Virus record (IMG/VR): IMGVR_UViG_3300025141_000811
Coordinates: 1-22,900 of that record
Direction: 5' to 3' (one strand)
Source: a virus
Length of the DNA: 22,900 bases
Each line of letters begins with the position of its first letter. Within the stretch, counting starts at the first letter, position 1. Both the position numbers and the translations under genes were made by a program. Below the pieces are notes generated by a model, which was not told the origin of the DNA, did no database searches, and saw only the letters and a program-made list of their open reading frames with translations. This document shows, one piece after another, positions 1-7,828 of the stretch.

Positions 1-498
1 ATAGCAGTCATTGTCGATCTGTTGGACGCCAATTCTTTTACAAAAACTAGGCAACCTTATGAACCAAATTATAGAGGTTTGGTAGACGCATTGATTGATG
101 TAAAAGAAGGATTTCCCACTTTTGCTCCTACACGTTTAAGTTTTGATGCTACTGCATTTGAAAATGTTGCCGATGGTGATGCTTTATATATGAGAGCTTC
201 GGATGCTCAAGTTGGTAAAGCTAGCGCTGCTGATGGGTCCTTAGAGAATGCTCATGTTATTGGTTTTGCGGATGCTGTTACTTCCGCTACAGGTACATGC
301 AAGGTAGTAACTATGGGGACTAAGACAATGCCATTTACTTTAGATCCTGGGGATCTTTACTATTTAAGTCCATCAACTGCTGGGGCTATAACAACTACGA
401 TACCTTCAGCCTCTGGACAAGCTGTTGCAAGAGTAGGAGAGCCAGGAACAACAGCTATTTTTAGTATTCGTATTGACCCACCTGTGAGGTTAGACTGA
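1..498 (+). CDS. Beta-rich phage structural/adhesin protein, copy 1 (5' truncated by window edge)
   Basis: The frame is open from base 1, so the true start lies upstream; the first internal start-like codon is TTG at 22. The product is a Gly/Ala/Thr-rich, beta-type protein without membrane segments. It is clearly paralogous to the next gene: both share a YEPNY/YEPYDSN-type motif, then GL-IDL/IDV, an AFENV block, ALYxR, a VGKA block and YYLS followed by TTTxPS and RVG. The first codons read IAVIVDL, which resembles the GLIGVLIDL stretch of copy 2. The protein may therefore contain another unit of the motif upstream. It ends in an ATGA overlap with the next gene (stop 496-498, start 498-500), which suggests translational coupling. 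It sits at the head of a fibre locus, so a role as a fibre-associated or virion decoration protein is inferred. No enzymatic motif is seen. Confidence 0.75.
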   Translation: MAVIVDLLDANSFTKTRQPYEPNYRGLVDALIDVKEGFPTFAPTRLSFDATAFENVADGDALYMRASDAQVGKASAADGSLENAHVIGFADAVTSATGTCKVVTMGTKTMPFTLDPGDLYYLSPSTAGAITTTIPSASGQAVARVGEPGTTAIFSIRIDPPVRLD

Positions 499-962
499 TG
501 GCTGGTGCAAAAGATTATGAACCATACGATTCTAATTTTGATGGTTTAATTGGTGTTTTAATTGATTTGAAAACTACAGTTGCTGGAAAACAGGTATACT
601 CTATTGCTGGTTTTACAGCTCCTGCTTTTGAAAACGTTGTTCAAGGTGAGGCTTTATATTCTCGTGTAAGTGATGGAAAAGTTGGTAAAGCTATAGCGAA
701 TGATACCGTTGATAAAGCTACTTGTATTGGTTTTGCCCAAACTTCGAAATTAACAGGTGAAACTGTAAGGTGCCTTACACATGGTCAATTAGCTACTTCA
801 GGGTTAACAGCTGGAAGTGATTATTACTTATCTAGTTCTGGTTCTGGTGGAGTAGTAACAACACCTCCAAGTGGAGCTGGTACTTATCTTGTTAGAGTTG
901 GGAGAGCTTCTAGTACAGCTCAGCTTATTGTCAAGATAGAGGCACCTGCAGTTAGGAGTTAA
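498..962 (+). CDS. Beta-rich phage structural/adhesin protein, copy 2
   Basis: A 154-residue protein paralogous to the preceding one. It begins with YEPYDSNFDGLIGVLIDLKT near residues 7-26, then has AFENVVQGEALYSRVSDGKVG in mid-protein. The C-terminal half carries YYLSSSGSGG and a TTPPSGAGTYLVRVG block, the commonest shape in small repetitive phage tail or decoration proteins. The ATG overlaps the stop of copy 1 by one base (ATGA), which fixes the start. It lacks a signal peptide and membrane segments. Tandem duplication followed by divergence is the simplest history, since the order of the motifs is identical. Its role as a virion or fibre-associated protein is inferred from its neighbours. 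Confidence 0.75.
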   Translation: MAGAKDYEPYDSNFDGLIGVLIDLKTTVAGKQVYSIAGFTAPAFENVVQGEALYSRVSDGKVGKAIANDTVDKATCIGFAQTSKLTGETVRCLTHGQLATSGLTAGSDYYLSSSGSGGVVTTPPSGAGTYLVRVGRASSTAQLIVKIEAPAVRS

Positions 963-1042
963 TAACTATATTCTTGGTAAGATAGATATAAAATAAAAAG
1001 TTCTTTTTTTAAAGAATATATAGAACTGAGTTGGTTTGAAGT
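963..1042 (+). promoter_or_regulatory. AT-rich intergenic spacer with TATAAAATA box and small AU hairpin
   Basis: This 80-base gap separates the paired small proteins from the large fibre gene. It has TATAAAATA at 987-995, which differs from the T4 late promoter box TATAAATA by one inserted A. It also has a perfect TTCTTT/AAAGAA stem (1001-1006 with 1011-1016, four-T loop). The stem has too little GC for a convincing intrinsic terminator. A late-type promoter for the fibre gene is possible but unproven. Confidence 0.3.
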
Positions 1043-3334
1043 ATGGCAGCTAGAAAGTCGATTGTAATCCTCAGTGGTTTATTCCAGGAGTTGAATACTC
1101 CATCGGATAAATTAGACTTTGCCGGAAATACAACAGCCGATCTTACAGAAAATACAAATCTTTATTATACGACTGCACGAGCACGTGGTGCGGTAAGTAT
1201 AGCTTCAGGTGAAGGACTTACATATAACTCTTCCACTGGTGTATTTGGGACTAGTGCTATTCCTAATGCACAGCTAGCAAACAGCTCGGTAACGATTGGA
1301 GGAACTGCGGTAGCACTTGGTGCAACAGTAACTACGTTTACAGGTATAAGTGCGCTGACGGCAACTACTGGTAATGTTACGACGTTAAATGTAGGAACAG
1401 CTGAGGCTGCAAACTCTTTAAAATTAACTACTAGTGGGATTACTTTTGAAGGTGCAACAGCAGATGCTTATGAGACAACACTAACTGTTACTGATCCAAC
1501 AGCAGATCGGACAATTACATTTCCAAATGAAACTGGAACTGTACTAACGACTGCTACTTCTATCGGAAATAGTAATCTCGCCAATAGTGCAGTAACTATT
1601 GGTAGCACTGGTGTCACCCTTGGGGCAACAGTAACTACTTTTGTTGGGTTAAGTTCTTTAACTTCAACTTCATTAATAGGTACAACTCTATATGCGGGTG
1701 CGATAGATGCTGCTAATACTATCAGTATTGGAAGTGGAAATATTGTATTTGAAGGTTCAACAGCCAATGCCTATGAGACATCCTTAACTGCAACAGACGC
1801 CACAGCTGATAGGACAATTACATTACCTGATTCAACAGGTACGGTTGCATTATTAAATTCAATCTCAGTTACAGATGCTGGTGGTGACGGAAGTCTTGCA
1901 TATAACAATTCGACAGGTGTTATTACATATACAGGTCCATCAGCTTCTGAAGTTAGAGCTCATATAAGCGTTGCTTCTGGATCAGGGTTAACATATTCTT
2001 CTGGAGAAATAGGTACAAGTTCCATCCCGAATGCTCAGCTTGCTAATAGTTCAGTAACAGTAGGTAGTACAGGTATTGCTCTAGGAGGTACTGCTACAAC
2101 AATTGCGGGTTTATCTTCTATTACATCTACTGCAGTAGTTACAGATGATAGCGGATTCCGTATTAGAGATAATTCAGATAATACAAAACAATTAGCCTTC
2201 GAATGTTCCGGTATATCTGGTAGTACTACTCGAACGCTTACCGTTCAAGATGTTAACGGAACTGTTTCTTTAATTGCTGCAGCTGAAACTCTTACAAATA
2301 AAACTTTAACTAGTCCTGTTTTAAATAGCACTATTTCAGGAACTTCAATTAAAGATGAAGATAATATGTCGAGTGATTCGGCAACTCACTTAGCCACGCA
2401 GCAGAGTATTAAAGCTTACGTTGATACGAAGATTACTGCTGAAGATTTAGATATTACTACAGATTCTGGAAACATTGATATTGATCTTGATTCAGAAGCT
2501 TTAGCACTTACTGGTGGTACAGGAATTAACACTAGTGCTACAGGTACAACTGTTACTTACGCGATTGATTCAACAGTAGCAACTTTAACTGGAGCCCAGA
2601 CGTTAACAAACAAAACTATAACTGCTCCTATCGCTACTAGTATTCTTCTTAGTGATTCAAATCTTATTTTTGAAGGAAGTACTGCTGATGCTCATGAAAC
2701 AACGTTAACTGTTGTTGATCCGACTGCAGATCGAACTATTTCACTTCCAAACGCAACAGATACACTTGTTGGTTTAGCTACTACAGATACGTTAACGAAT
2801 AAGACATTAACAAGTGCCGTTTTAAATAGCACTATTTCAGGTACTTCAATTAAAGATGAAGATACTATGTCGAGTGATTCAGCAACTCACTTAGCTACTC
2901 AACAGAGTATTAAAGCTTATGTAGATACAAAAATAACAGCTGAAGATTTAGACATTCAGACTGACTCTGGAAATATAGATATTGACTTAGACTCGGAGGC
3001 TTTAGTTCTTACTGGGGGTACAGGAATTGATACTAGTGCTACAGGTGCGACTGTTACTTACGCCATTGATTCAACAGTAGCTACATTAACTGGAACTCAG
3101 ACTTTAACAAATAAGACATTAAGTGCTCCTACGATTACAGGAGTATTAACTGCAACTAGTGCAGTTCTTGCAGGAGGTAGTCCACTTGTTTTTGAAGGAG
3201 CTACAGCTAATGCTTATGAACTGACTCTTGCAGTCACAGATCCAACTGCGGATCGAACTCTTACTCTTCCAGATGAAACTGGAAATATAGCTACTGAAAG
3301 TTTCGCAACTGCAATAGCAGTTGCATTAGGATAG
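1043..3334 (+). CDS. Large repetitive tail fibre protein (763 residues)
   Basis: A long Thr/Ser/Ala/Gly-rich protein of the type that forms cyanophage tail fibres. The N-terminal third has the NLYYTTARARGAVSI motif, typical of cyanophage fibre-like proteins, followed by GLTYNSSTGVFG. An FEGxTAxAYETTLTVTDP-type unit ending in ADRTITxPxxTGT occurs four times, near residues 135, 235, 545 and 715, and a degenerate fifth lies near 390-410. A larger unit is duplicated: TLTNKTLTSP through STISGTSIKDED, HLATQQSIKAYVDTKITAEDLDI and IDIDLDSEA. Its two copies start at bases 2288 and 2789. The C terminus is short, with no recognisable receptor-binding fold, so this may be a fibre shaft. Assignment rests on repeat pattern and position; no catalytic motif is present. 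Confidence 0.8.
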   Translation: MAARKSIVILSGLFQELNTPSDKLDFAGNTTADLTENTNLYYTTARARGAVSIASGEGLTYNSSTGVFGTSAIPNAQLANSSVTIGGTAVALGATVTTFTGISALTATTGNVTTLNVGTAEAANSLKLTTSGITFEGATADAYETTLTVTDPTADRTITFPNETGTVLTTATSIGNSNLANSAVTIGSTGVTLGATVTTFVGLSSLTSTSLIGTTLYAGAIDAANTISIGSGNIVFEGSTANAYETSLTATDATADRTITLPDSTGTVALLNSISVTDAGGDGSLAYNNSTGVITYTGPSASEVRAHISVASGSGLTYSSGEIGTSSIPNAQLANSSVTVGSTGIALGGTATTIAGLSSITSTAVVTDDSGFRIRDNSDNTKQLAFECSGISGSTTRTLTVQDVNGTVSLIAAAETLTNKTLTSPVLNSTISGTSIKDEDNMSSDSATHLATQQSIKAYVDTKITAEDLDITTDSGNIDIDLDSEALALTGGTGINTSATGTTVTYAIDSTVATLTGAQTLTNKTITAPIATSILLSDSNLIFEGSTADAHETTLTVVDPTADRTISLPNATDTLVGLATTDTLTNKTLTSAVLNSTISGTSIKDEDTMSSDSATHLATQQSIKAYVDTKITAEDLDIQTDSGNIDIDLDSEALVLTGGTGIDTSATGATVTYAIDSTVATLTGTQTLTNKTLSAPTITGVLTATSAVLAGGSPLVFEGATANAYELTLAVTDPTADRTLTLPDETGNIATESFATAIAVALG
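2288..2617 (+). repeat. Long direct repeat in fibre gene, copy 1
   Basis: About 330 bases that recur exactly 501 bases downstream (2789-3118) in the same frame. The encoded segments differ at only about ten of 110 residues, while many third codon positions differ. This indicates an older in-frame duplication held by protein-level selection. Such blocks are substrates for shaft-length change by homologous recombination. Confidence 0.85.
2789..3118 (+). repeat. Long direct repeat in fibre gene, copy 2
   Basis: Second copy of the block at 2288-2617. It starts with the TLTNKTLTS-coding stretch and ends after the next TLTNKTL-coding stretch. Between the two copies lies one FEG-type unit, so the full duplicated period of 501 bases (167 residues) is one large unit plus one small unit. 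Confidence 0.85.
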
Positions 3335-3338
3335 TCTT

Positions 3339-3743
3339 ATGGCCACTCAAGTACAACTTCGTCGGGGATCGACTCTTCAAACATCTACTTTCATTGGTGC
3401 GGTAGGTGAAGTCACTGTTGATACAGATAAAAAAATCTGTGTTATCCATGATAATACGACTTCAGGAGGAATAGCACTTCTAAGAGAAGATGGAACAAAT
3501 TCATCTTTTGGGATGGGCTCGTTAACAAGCTGCGCTCTTAAATTTGCAAACGACCCTAATACAGGAATTATCTCTACAGGTGCAGATCAACTAGCTATGG
3601 TAACAGGAGGTGTTGCTCGGCTTACAATAGATGGATCAGGATCAGTAACCATACCAGGTAACGTTTCCATTGCAGGAAGCTTAACTGTAAGTGGACTGTT
3701 TAATTCTAATGACAACATCGCTCTCATCGTCGCTTTAGCTTGA
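3339..3743 (+). CDS. Fibre-associated protein with Mtd-N-like N-terminal domain
   Basis: A 134-residue protein whose first 50 residues (VQLRRGST, then GAVGEVTVDTDKK, then VIHDNTTSGGIALLRE) match the short N-terminal domain seen in phage major tropism determinant (Mtd_N) and in many phage tail fibres. In those it mediates attachment of the fibre to the particle. The rest is Gly/Ser/Thr-rich with a DPNTGI motif and a beta-helix-like pattern ending in GNVSIAGSLTVSGLF. It is too short to carry a C-type lectin domain, so it is not a full Mtd, and no reverse transcriptase is present in the window. It starts four bases after the large fibre gene and ends one base before the next gene. It may be a connector or a short fibre. 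Confidence 0.7.
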   Translation: MATQVQLRRGSTLQTSTFIGAVGEVTVDTDKKICVIHDNTTSGGIALLREDGTNSSFGMGSLTSCALKFANDPNTGIISTGADQLAMVTGGVARLTIDGSGSVTIPGNVSIAGSLTVSGLFNSNDNIALIVALA

Positions 3744-3744
3744 T

Positions 3745-4086
3745 ATGGCAAATACCTTCAAACAGGCAACTAAATCTAGTTTAGTTACAGATGCTGTTAG
3801 TAGTACAAATACCAACATTGTCACTGCTGGAAACTCATCAACTCTTATTATTCTTAATGCATTGGTTGCTAACAAAACTACTACTAGTGCAAATGTCGAT
3901 GTTTATTTAGTGCCTAATAGTGGAGACAGTGTCTATCTTCTTAAAGGAGTTCCTGTCCCAGCTGGATCTTCACTGGAATTAATTACCGGAAGTAAGATTA
4001 TTCTTGAATCCAGTGATGTTTTGAGAGCACGATGTGATACAACAACAGCTATGGATTTAACATTGAGTTATCTTGATCAGACTTAA
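3745..4086 (+). CDS. Small beta-rich virion-type protein, conserved in appearance, function unknown
   Basis: 113 residues, no cysteine cluster or membrane segment. The pattern of alternating hydrophobic and polar residues (for example STLIILNALVANKTT, NVDVYLVPNSGDSVYLL and SLELITGSKIIL) predicts a compact beta sandwich. It ends with a DTTTAMDLTLSYLDQ strand pair. Small proteins of this build are common between fibre genes of cyanomyoviruses and are usually annotated only as virion structural or hypothetical. The start lies one base after the previous stop and the next gene starts five bases downstream, so it is embedded in the fibre operon. A structural role is inferred from position and composition only. 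Confidence 0.6.
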   Translation: MANTFKQATKSSLVTDAVSSTNTNIVTAGNSSTLIILNALVANKTTTSANVDVYLVPNSGDSVYLLKGVPVPAGSSLELITGSKIILESSDVLRARCDTTTAMDLTLSYLDQT

Positions 4087-4091
4087 GACTC

Positions 4092-4418
4092 ATGGGTTTA
4101 TCTACATTTGGTGATGTTAGCTCACTTCAAAGGCAATTTGAAGATATTAAAAGTGAAATTGACAAGCAATTTGATAGAGCAATACTTAACCTAGAGGATA
4201 CTAGTTGGAATATTATTCGTAAAAAGCGAGATTTTTTATTACGAACTACTGATTGGACAATGACTCCGGGTTGTAGTGTTGATCAAGCTGCATGGGCAGC
4301 CTATCGTCAATCAGTAAGAGATATACCTCAAACATATGCGAAAACTGGATATGGATCCGTTGTTTGGCCTAAAGCTCCTACAACTAATGGACCTAATACT
4401 AAATGGGAAGTGGAATAG
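4092..4418 (+). CDS. Phage tail assembly chaperone-like protein
   Basis: 108 residues. The N-terminal 45 residues form a probable coiled coil (LQRQFEDIKSEIDKQFDRAI). From residue 50 the protein has the signature of the phage tail assembly chaperone family (Phage_tail_APC type): RDFLLRTTDWTMTPGC, then AWAAYRQSVRDIPQTY, then VVWPKAP. In that family a short protein with R-x-x-LL-x-TDWT, W-x-x-YRQ-x-LRD-IP and WP-x-x-P helps assemble tail or fibre parts and is often encoded next to the fibre. Position between fibre genes fits this. The family pattern is strong, but the exact client is unknown; the 859-residue fibre immediately downstream is the obvious candidate. Confidence 0.75.
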   Translation: MGLSTFGDVSSLQRQFEDIKSEIDKQFDRAILNLEDTSWNIIRKKRDFLLRTTDWTMTPGCSVDQAAWAAYRQSVRDIPQTYAKTGYGSVVWPKAPTTNGPNTKWEVE

Positions 4419-4467
4419 ATAAACAGAGTCGAAATACAATAGAAGATAATAAAGTTATTCGATACAA

Positions 4468-7047
4468 ATGTATATTGGGAACGATCTACAGGTTGCAGAG
4501 TCAGGCAACAAAATTATTGATGATATAAGTTCTGGTTTTAACGGGAGCGAAACATCATTCGCATTGACAGTTGGAGGTTACGCACCAGTTCCTTTCCCAA
4601 TCAATACTCAACAGATATATCTCTCAGTTAATGGGGTAATTCAAGAGCCAGATCCTACAGGTAGTGCAGGATTTAAATTATTAGGAACCAATATTGTATT
4701 TAGTTCGGCTCCTGCTAATGGGCATGCATTCTTTGGTGTAATTTTATCAGGTGCAGATTACGTCACAGTAGGTACGGAGTTTCCTGCGGGGTCTGCTACA
4801 TCTCCGTCGATCACATTCGGTACGGATAATGACACCGGAATGTACTCGGTAACTGCTGGTCAGATGGGTTTCACTTCTGACGGAGTTCAAACTTTTACTC
4901 TTGATGGAGACGCGTTTAGATTTAACGACAATAAAAAACTCATCGCCGGTACAGGTTCGGATTTAGAGATTTATCATAATGGGAGCGACTCATATATAAA
5001 AAACCTTACTGGCGGTTTAAATATAAGTACAGATGATGGTCAGCCAATCTACATCCGTGGTGGCGAGAATATGGCTGAAACTTTAGCTGCGTTTACTGAT
5101 AATGGAGCGTGTGAATTTTATTTTGACAATTCAAACAAGTTGCAGACGGTAACTGGAGGTATAAATGTTACCGGAACAGTCGTAGACGATGGTGCTACAC
5201 ACGACGGAGATGTAACGTTTACTGGTGCATCTGCAAACGTTGTTTGGGATAAGTCAGAAGATGATTTGATCTTTAATGATAATGCTAAGGCTGTATTTGG
5301 AACAGGCTCAGATCTACAAATCTACCACAACGGTAGTCATTCGTATATAGATGAAAACGGTGCAGGCATCTTCGCGATAAGAAGTAATGGCACTGAACTT
5401 GCTCTCACTAGTGTCTCAGGTGAGTCAATGGGACGATTCATCAATGATGGAGCCGTAGAACTCTATTACGACAATGCAAAGAAGTTTGAGACAACGAGTA
5501 CTGGAGTTAGTGTTAGTGGTTCAGTCTCTGTAGATGCTGGAACCAATACTACACAAGCAATATTTTCTGGATCAGGAGGTTCAGGAGCAAGAGGATTAGC
5601 AATAGTAACTGAAGCTGCTGGTGCAGCAGATGAAGGTGTAATTTTCAATGCTAGATCTAGTGGTACTACCGCTACAATGAAGTTCCAGACAAATAGTGCA
5701 ACTGCTTTAACTATTCAAGGTGAAGGTGATGAGATAGATATACCAGATGGTACTAAGTTAAGATTTGGAGATAGCAATGATCTACAAATCTACCATAGTG
5801 GGTCTAATTCATTTATAGATGAAACTGGTACTGGAAATTTACTCATACGAGCTGCTGAAGAAGTACAGATTAAAGATTCCGATAGTAGTGAAGCTATGGG
5901 TATCTTTAAAAAGAACGGTGCCGTAGAACTCTATTACAATAACGATAAAAAGTTTGAGACATGTTCAACTGGCACAATTCTCCATAAAGAAGCATTTATT
6001 ACAGGTGTAGAAGATGGAGATGCTAGGTTATACTTCCATGCCGATGAAGGTGATGATAATGCTGATAAATGGCAATTTGGTGCTGCAACACAAGGACATT
6101 TCTATATACAAAATCTTGCTAGTGGTGTTTGGGAAACTAATATCGAATTTAATGGTAATGGGAATGTAGAGCTCTATTACGACAACTCTAAGAAGTTTGA
6201 GACAACTTCAGGTGGAGCTACTGTAACCGGAACCTTAGAATCTACAGAAGCTATAGGTGTAGGAGAATCTTCTCCTGATGTTAGATTGCACGTAACTGAG
6301 ACATTTAATACTGGGTATACTGTTGACAACGCTACTACTGAATCAAATAATTTATTAAAACTAGAAAATCCTAGTTCAACTGCAAATGCTTTTGCTGGAA
6401 TAGCCTTCCGTACCGGTAGTGGCGCGGATATGTATTTTGGATCAATACAACAGTCTGGAAATGATGGGGACTTCTATTTTGCTAATCAGAACTCAACTAA
6501 TAAAGAACTACTAAGAATAAAATCAACTGGAGATGTAAATATAGCAGATGGAAACCTAATAATAGGAACGTCTGGTCACGGTATTGACTTTAGCGCCACT
6601 GCTAACTCTAGCGGTACAGTGGCATCGGAACTTCTTGCGGATTATGAAATTGGAACTTGGACACCTCAATTAGGTGGATCTGGTAATTCCTTTACTTATC
6701 ATGCTGATTGTGGTGGAAGTTATATCAAAGTCGGCCAATTAGTCACATTGCTAGGAGCTATAAGGCTAACTGCTAGAAGCGGCTCATCTCAGTTAACTCT
6801 CCATAATTTCCCATTTACTGTAGGAGATGTTTCAAGTGGAGACTCAAATCATGAAGGTGGTGTTGTCACACATTATACAGATAACTCTGCATCTGGTTCT
6901 CACGGACCGCTAGGACATTGTACAAGTGGTTCTGGTAGCGTCTCCTTATCTCATCAACTTAGTAGTGGAAATGGTAGTGCTTTAAATGCTGACGAAATTG
7001 ATGCTACATTTGTTTGGCGATTTATGGTGACATATCCATCAGCCTAA
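4468..7047 (+). CDS. Tail fibre / receptor-binding protein (859 residues)
   Basis: Modular fibre. Residues 1-110 form an N-terminal domain found in many cyanophage fibres: IDDISSGFNGSETSFALTVG, NTQQIYLSVNGVIQEPDPTG and the SITFGTDNDTGMYS junction. The shaft carries three copies of a DLQIYHNGS(x)SYIDE unit near residues 160, 277 and 433. It also has four copies of a V/CEL/FYYDNxKKFET unit near 215, 330, 487 and 566. Residues from about 725 (YEIGTWTPQLGG, YIKVGQLVTLLG) to the end match the C-terminal head often found on phage fibres and probably form the receptor-binding tip. It ends in FVWRFMVTYPSA. Repeated 17-base DNA stretches (5311 and 5780) show recent exchange between units. Host-range variation would be expected in this gene. 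Confidence 0.85.
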   Translation: MYIGNDLQVAESGNKIIDDISSGFNGSETSFALTVGGYAPVPFPINTQQIYLSVNGVIQEPDPTGSAGFKLLGTNIVFSSAPANGHAFFGVILSGADYVTVGTEFPAGSATSPSITFGTDNDTGMYSVTAGQMGFTSDGVQTFTLDGDAFRFNDNKKLIAGTGSDLEIYHNGSDSYIKNLTGGLNISTDDGQPIYIRGGENMAETLAAFTDNGACEFYFDNSNKLQTVTGGINVTGTVVDDGATHDGDVTFTGASANVVWDKSEDDLIFNDNAKAVFGTGSDLQIYHNGSHSYIDENGAGIFAIRSNGTELALTSVSGESMGRFINDGAVELYYDNAKKFETTSTGVSVSGSVSVDAGTNTTQAIFSGSGGSGARGLAIVTEAAGAADEGVIFNARSSGTTATMKFQTNSATALTIQGEGDEIDIPDGTKLRFGDSNDLQIYHSGSNSFIDETGTGNLLIRAAEEVQIKDSDSSEAMGIFKKNGAVELYYNNDKKFETCSTGTILHKEAFITGVEDGDARLYFHADEGDDNADKWQFGAATQGHFYIQNLASGVWETNIEFNGNGNVELYYDNSKKFETTSGGATVTGTLESTEAIGVGESSPDVRLHVTETFNTGYTVDNATTESNNLLKLENPSSTANAFAGIAFRTGSGADMYFGSIQQSGNDGDFYFANQNSTNKELLRIKSTGDVNIADGNLIIGTSGHGIDFSATANSSGTVASELLADYEIGTWTPQLGGSGNSFTYHADCGGSYIKVGQLVTLLGAIRLTARSGSSQLTLHNFPFTVGDVSSGDSNHEGGVVTHYTDNSASGSHGPLGHCTSGSGSVSLSHQLSSGNGSALNADEIDATFVWRFMVTYPSA

Positions 7048-7111
7048 AACAGACTTTACTGCTTTCCTAGTAGCTAATAAACCCACTCCACCATCTAGCT
7101 AATAAAAATTA
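7048..7111 (+). repeat. Spacer with 11-base direct repeat TAGCTAATAAA
   Basis: The 64-base gap after the fibre gene has two exact copies of TAGCTAATAAA at 7071-7081 and 7096-7106, 25 bases apart, the second just before the nuclease start. A promoter or operator is possible but no clear -35/-10 pair is seen, and no terminator hairpin is visible. Confidence 0.4.
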
Positions 7112-7603
7112 ATGAAACCACCTAATACGAATAACTGTTATAACTTTAGAGTTATCTCTGTTGATCGTGTTGTCGATGGCGATACCATAGATGTAACTTT
7201 AGATTTAGGTTTTAATATTTGTAAATCTGAAAGAATTCGAGTAGCAGGAATTGATACGCCTGAAAAACGTACTCGTGATTTAGAAGAGAAAGAATTAGGA
7301 ATTGATGCTACAGAGTGGCTTGAATATAGGCTTGAGGGAGCTATAGCTGGCGATGAGGATCTAGTAATTAGAACTGAGTTAAAAGGTGGTGTAGGTAAAT
7401 ATGGGCGTCTTCTAGGTTGGTTATATATTGGATATCCTGAATGCACTAAAGAGTGTGATTGTGAATGCCATCATCAGAAGTCCCTCAACGAGGAAATGAT
7501 CGAAAAAGGATATGCATGGGAGTATGATGGCGGTACTAAATCTAAGGATCTTGAAAGTTTAAGAGAGATTCGTAGAAGTAAAGGAACCTTAATTTCTGAA
7601 TAA
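7112..7603 (+). CDS. Thermonuclease-like (SNase fold) protein with Cys/His insertion
   Basis: 163 residues with the staphylococcal nuclease-like core. VDRVVDGDTIDVTLDLG (17-33) supplies the metal-binding aspartates D22 and D24. RIRVAGIDTPEKR (41-53) has R43, D48 and E51, matching the family's catalytic Arg, Asp and Glu. GKYGRLLGWLY (95-105) has R99, the second catalytic Arg. SLNEEMIEKGYAWEYDG (124-140) is the usual C-terminal helix. All expected active residues are present, so a calcium-dependent DNA/RNA nuclease is plausible. Unusually, residues 111-121 hold CTKECDCECHH, a cluster of four Cys and two His between the last strand and helix that may bind a metal. There is no signal peptide, so it should act in the cytoplasm. 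SNase-like genes are known in cyanophages. Host nucleic-acid degradation is an inference. Confidence 0.8.
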   Translation: MKPPNTNNCYNFRVISVDRVVDGDTIDVTLDLGFNICKSERIRVAGIDTPEKRTRDLEEKELGIDATEWLEYRLEGAIAGDEDLVIRTELKGGVGKYGRLLGWLYIGYPECTKECDCECHHQKSLNEEMIEKGYAWEYDGGTKSKDLESLREIRRSKGTLISE

Positions 7604-7606
7604 ATC

Positions 7607-7828
7607 ATGCAAAAAATTGTAAATGTCATCGCAGTGTCGGCTGGTGTTGTATCTCTTGCCATTGTTGGGAGTGGTTTATATGTTTATATACAGAGAGATA
7701 AACTTATTAATAATATCAAGTCTCAGGTACTTAATTCAGTTAGTGGATCGCTTCCTGGGTTAGTTGATACAAAATTACCTACAACTACTGGATTACCTTC
7801 AGCAGGTATGGGAATTCCTAAGTTTTAG
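7607..7828 (+). CDS. Small single-pass membrane protein, unknown function
   Basis: 73 residues. The N terminus (MQKIVNVIA, then VVSLAIVGSGLYVYI to about residue 28) is one hydrophobic helix preceded by a lysine and followed by RDK, consistent with a membrane anchor. The remainder is soluble and rich in Ser, Pro, Gly and Thr, ending GLPSAGMGIPKF. It starts three bases after the nuclease stop and its stop overlaps the next start by one base (TAGTG), so all three genes are probably co-translated. It lacks a dual-start or second membrane helix that would support a holin call. No family is recognised with confidence. Confidence 0.65.
   Translation: MQKIVNVIAVSAGVVSLAIVGSGLYVYIQRDKLINNIKSQVLNSVSGSLPGLVDTKLPTTTGLPSAGMGIPKF

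Noticed and set aside
1468-1767. Minus-strand open frame of 99 codons inside the fibre gene
   Set aside because: It is antisense to a strongly repetitive fibre and has the Val/Pro/Ile-rich composition of a mirror frame. No start signal or neighbour supports it.
3339-3743. Diversity-generating retroelement linked to the Mtd-N-like protein
   Set aside because: No reverse transcriptase, no template repeat and no C-type lectin domain are present; Mtd-N alone is a common attachment domain.
7138-7446. Minus-strand open frame of 102 codons inside the nuclease gene
   Set aside because: Antisense to a gene whose catalytic motifs are all intact; composition is Ser/Arg/Pro-rich.
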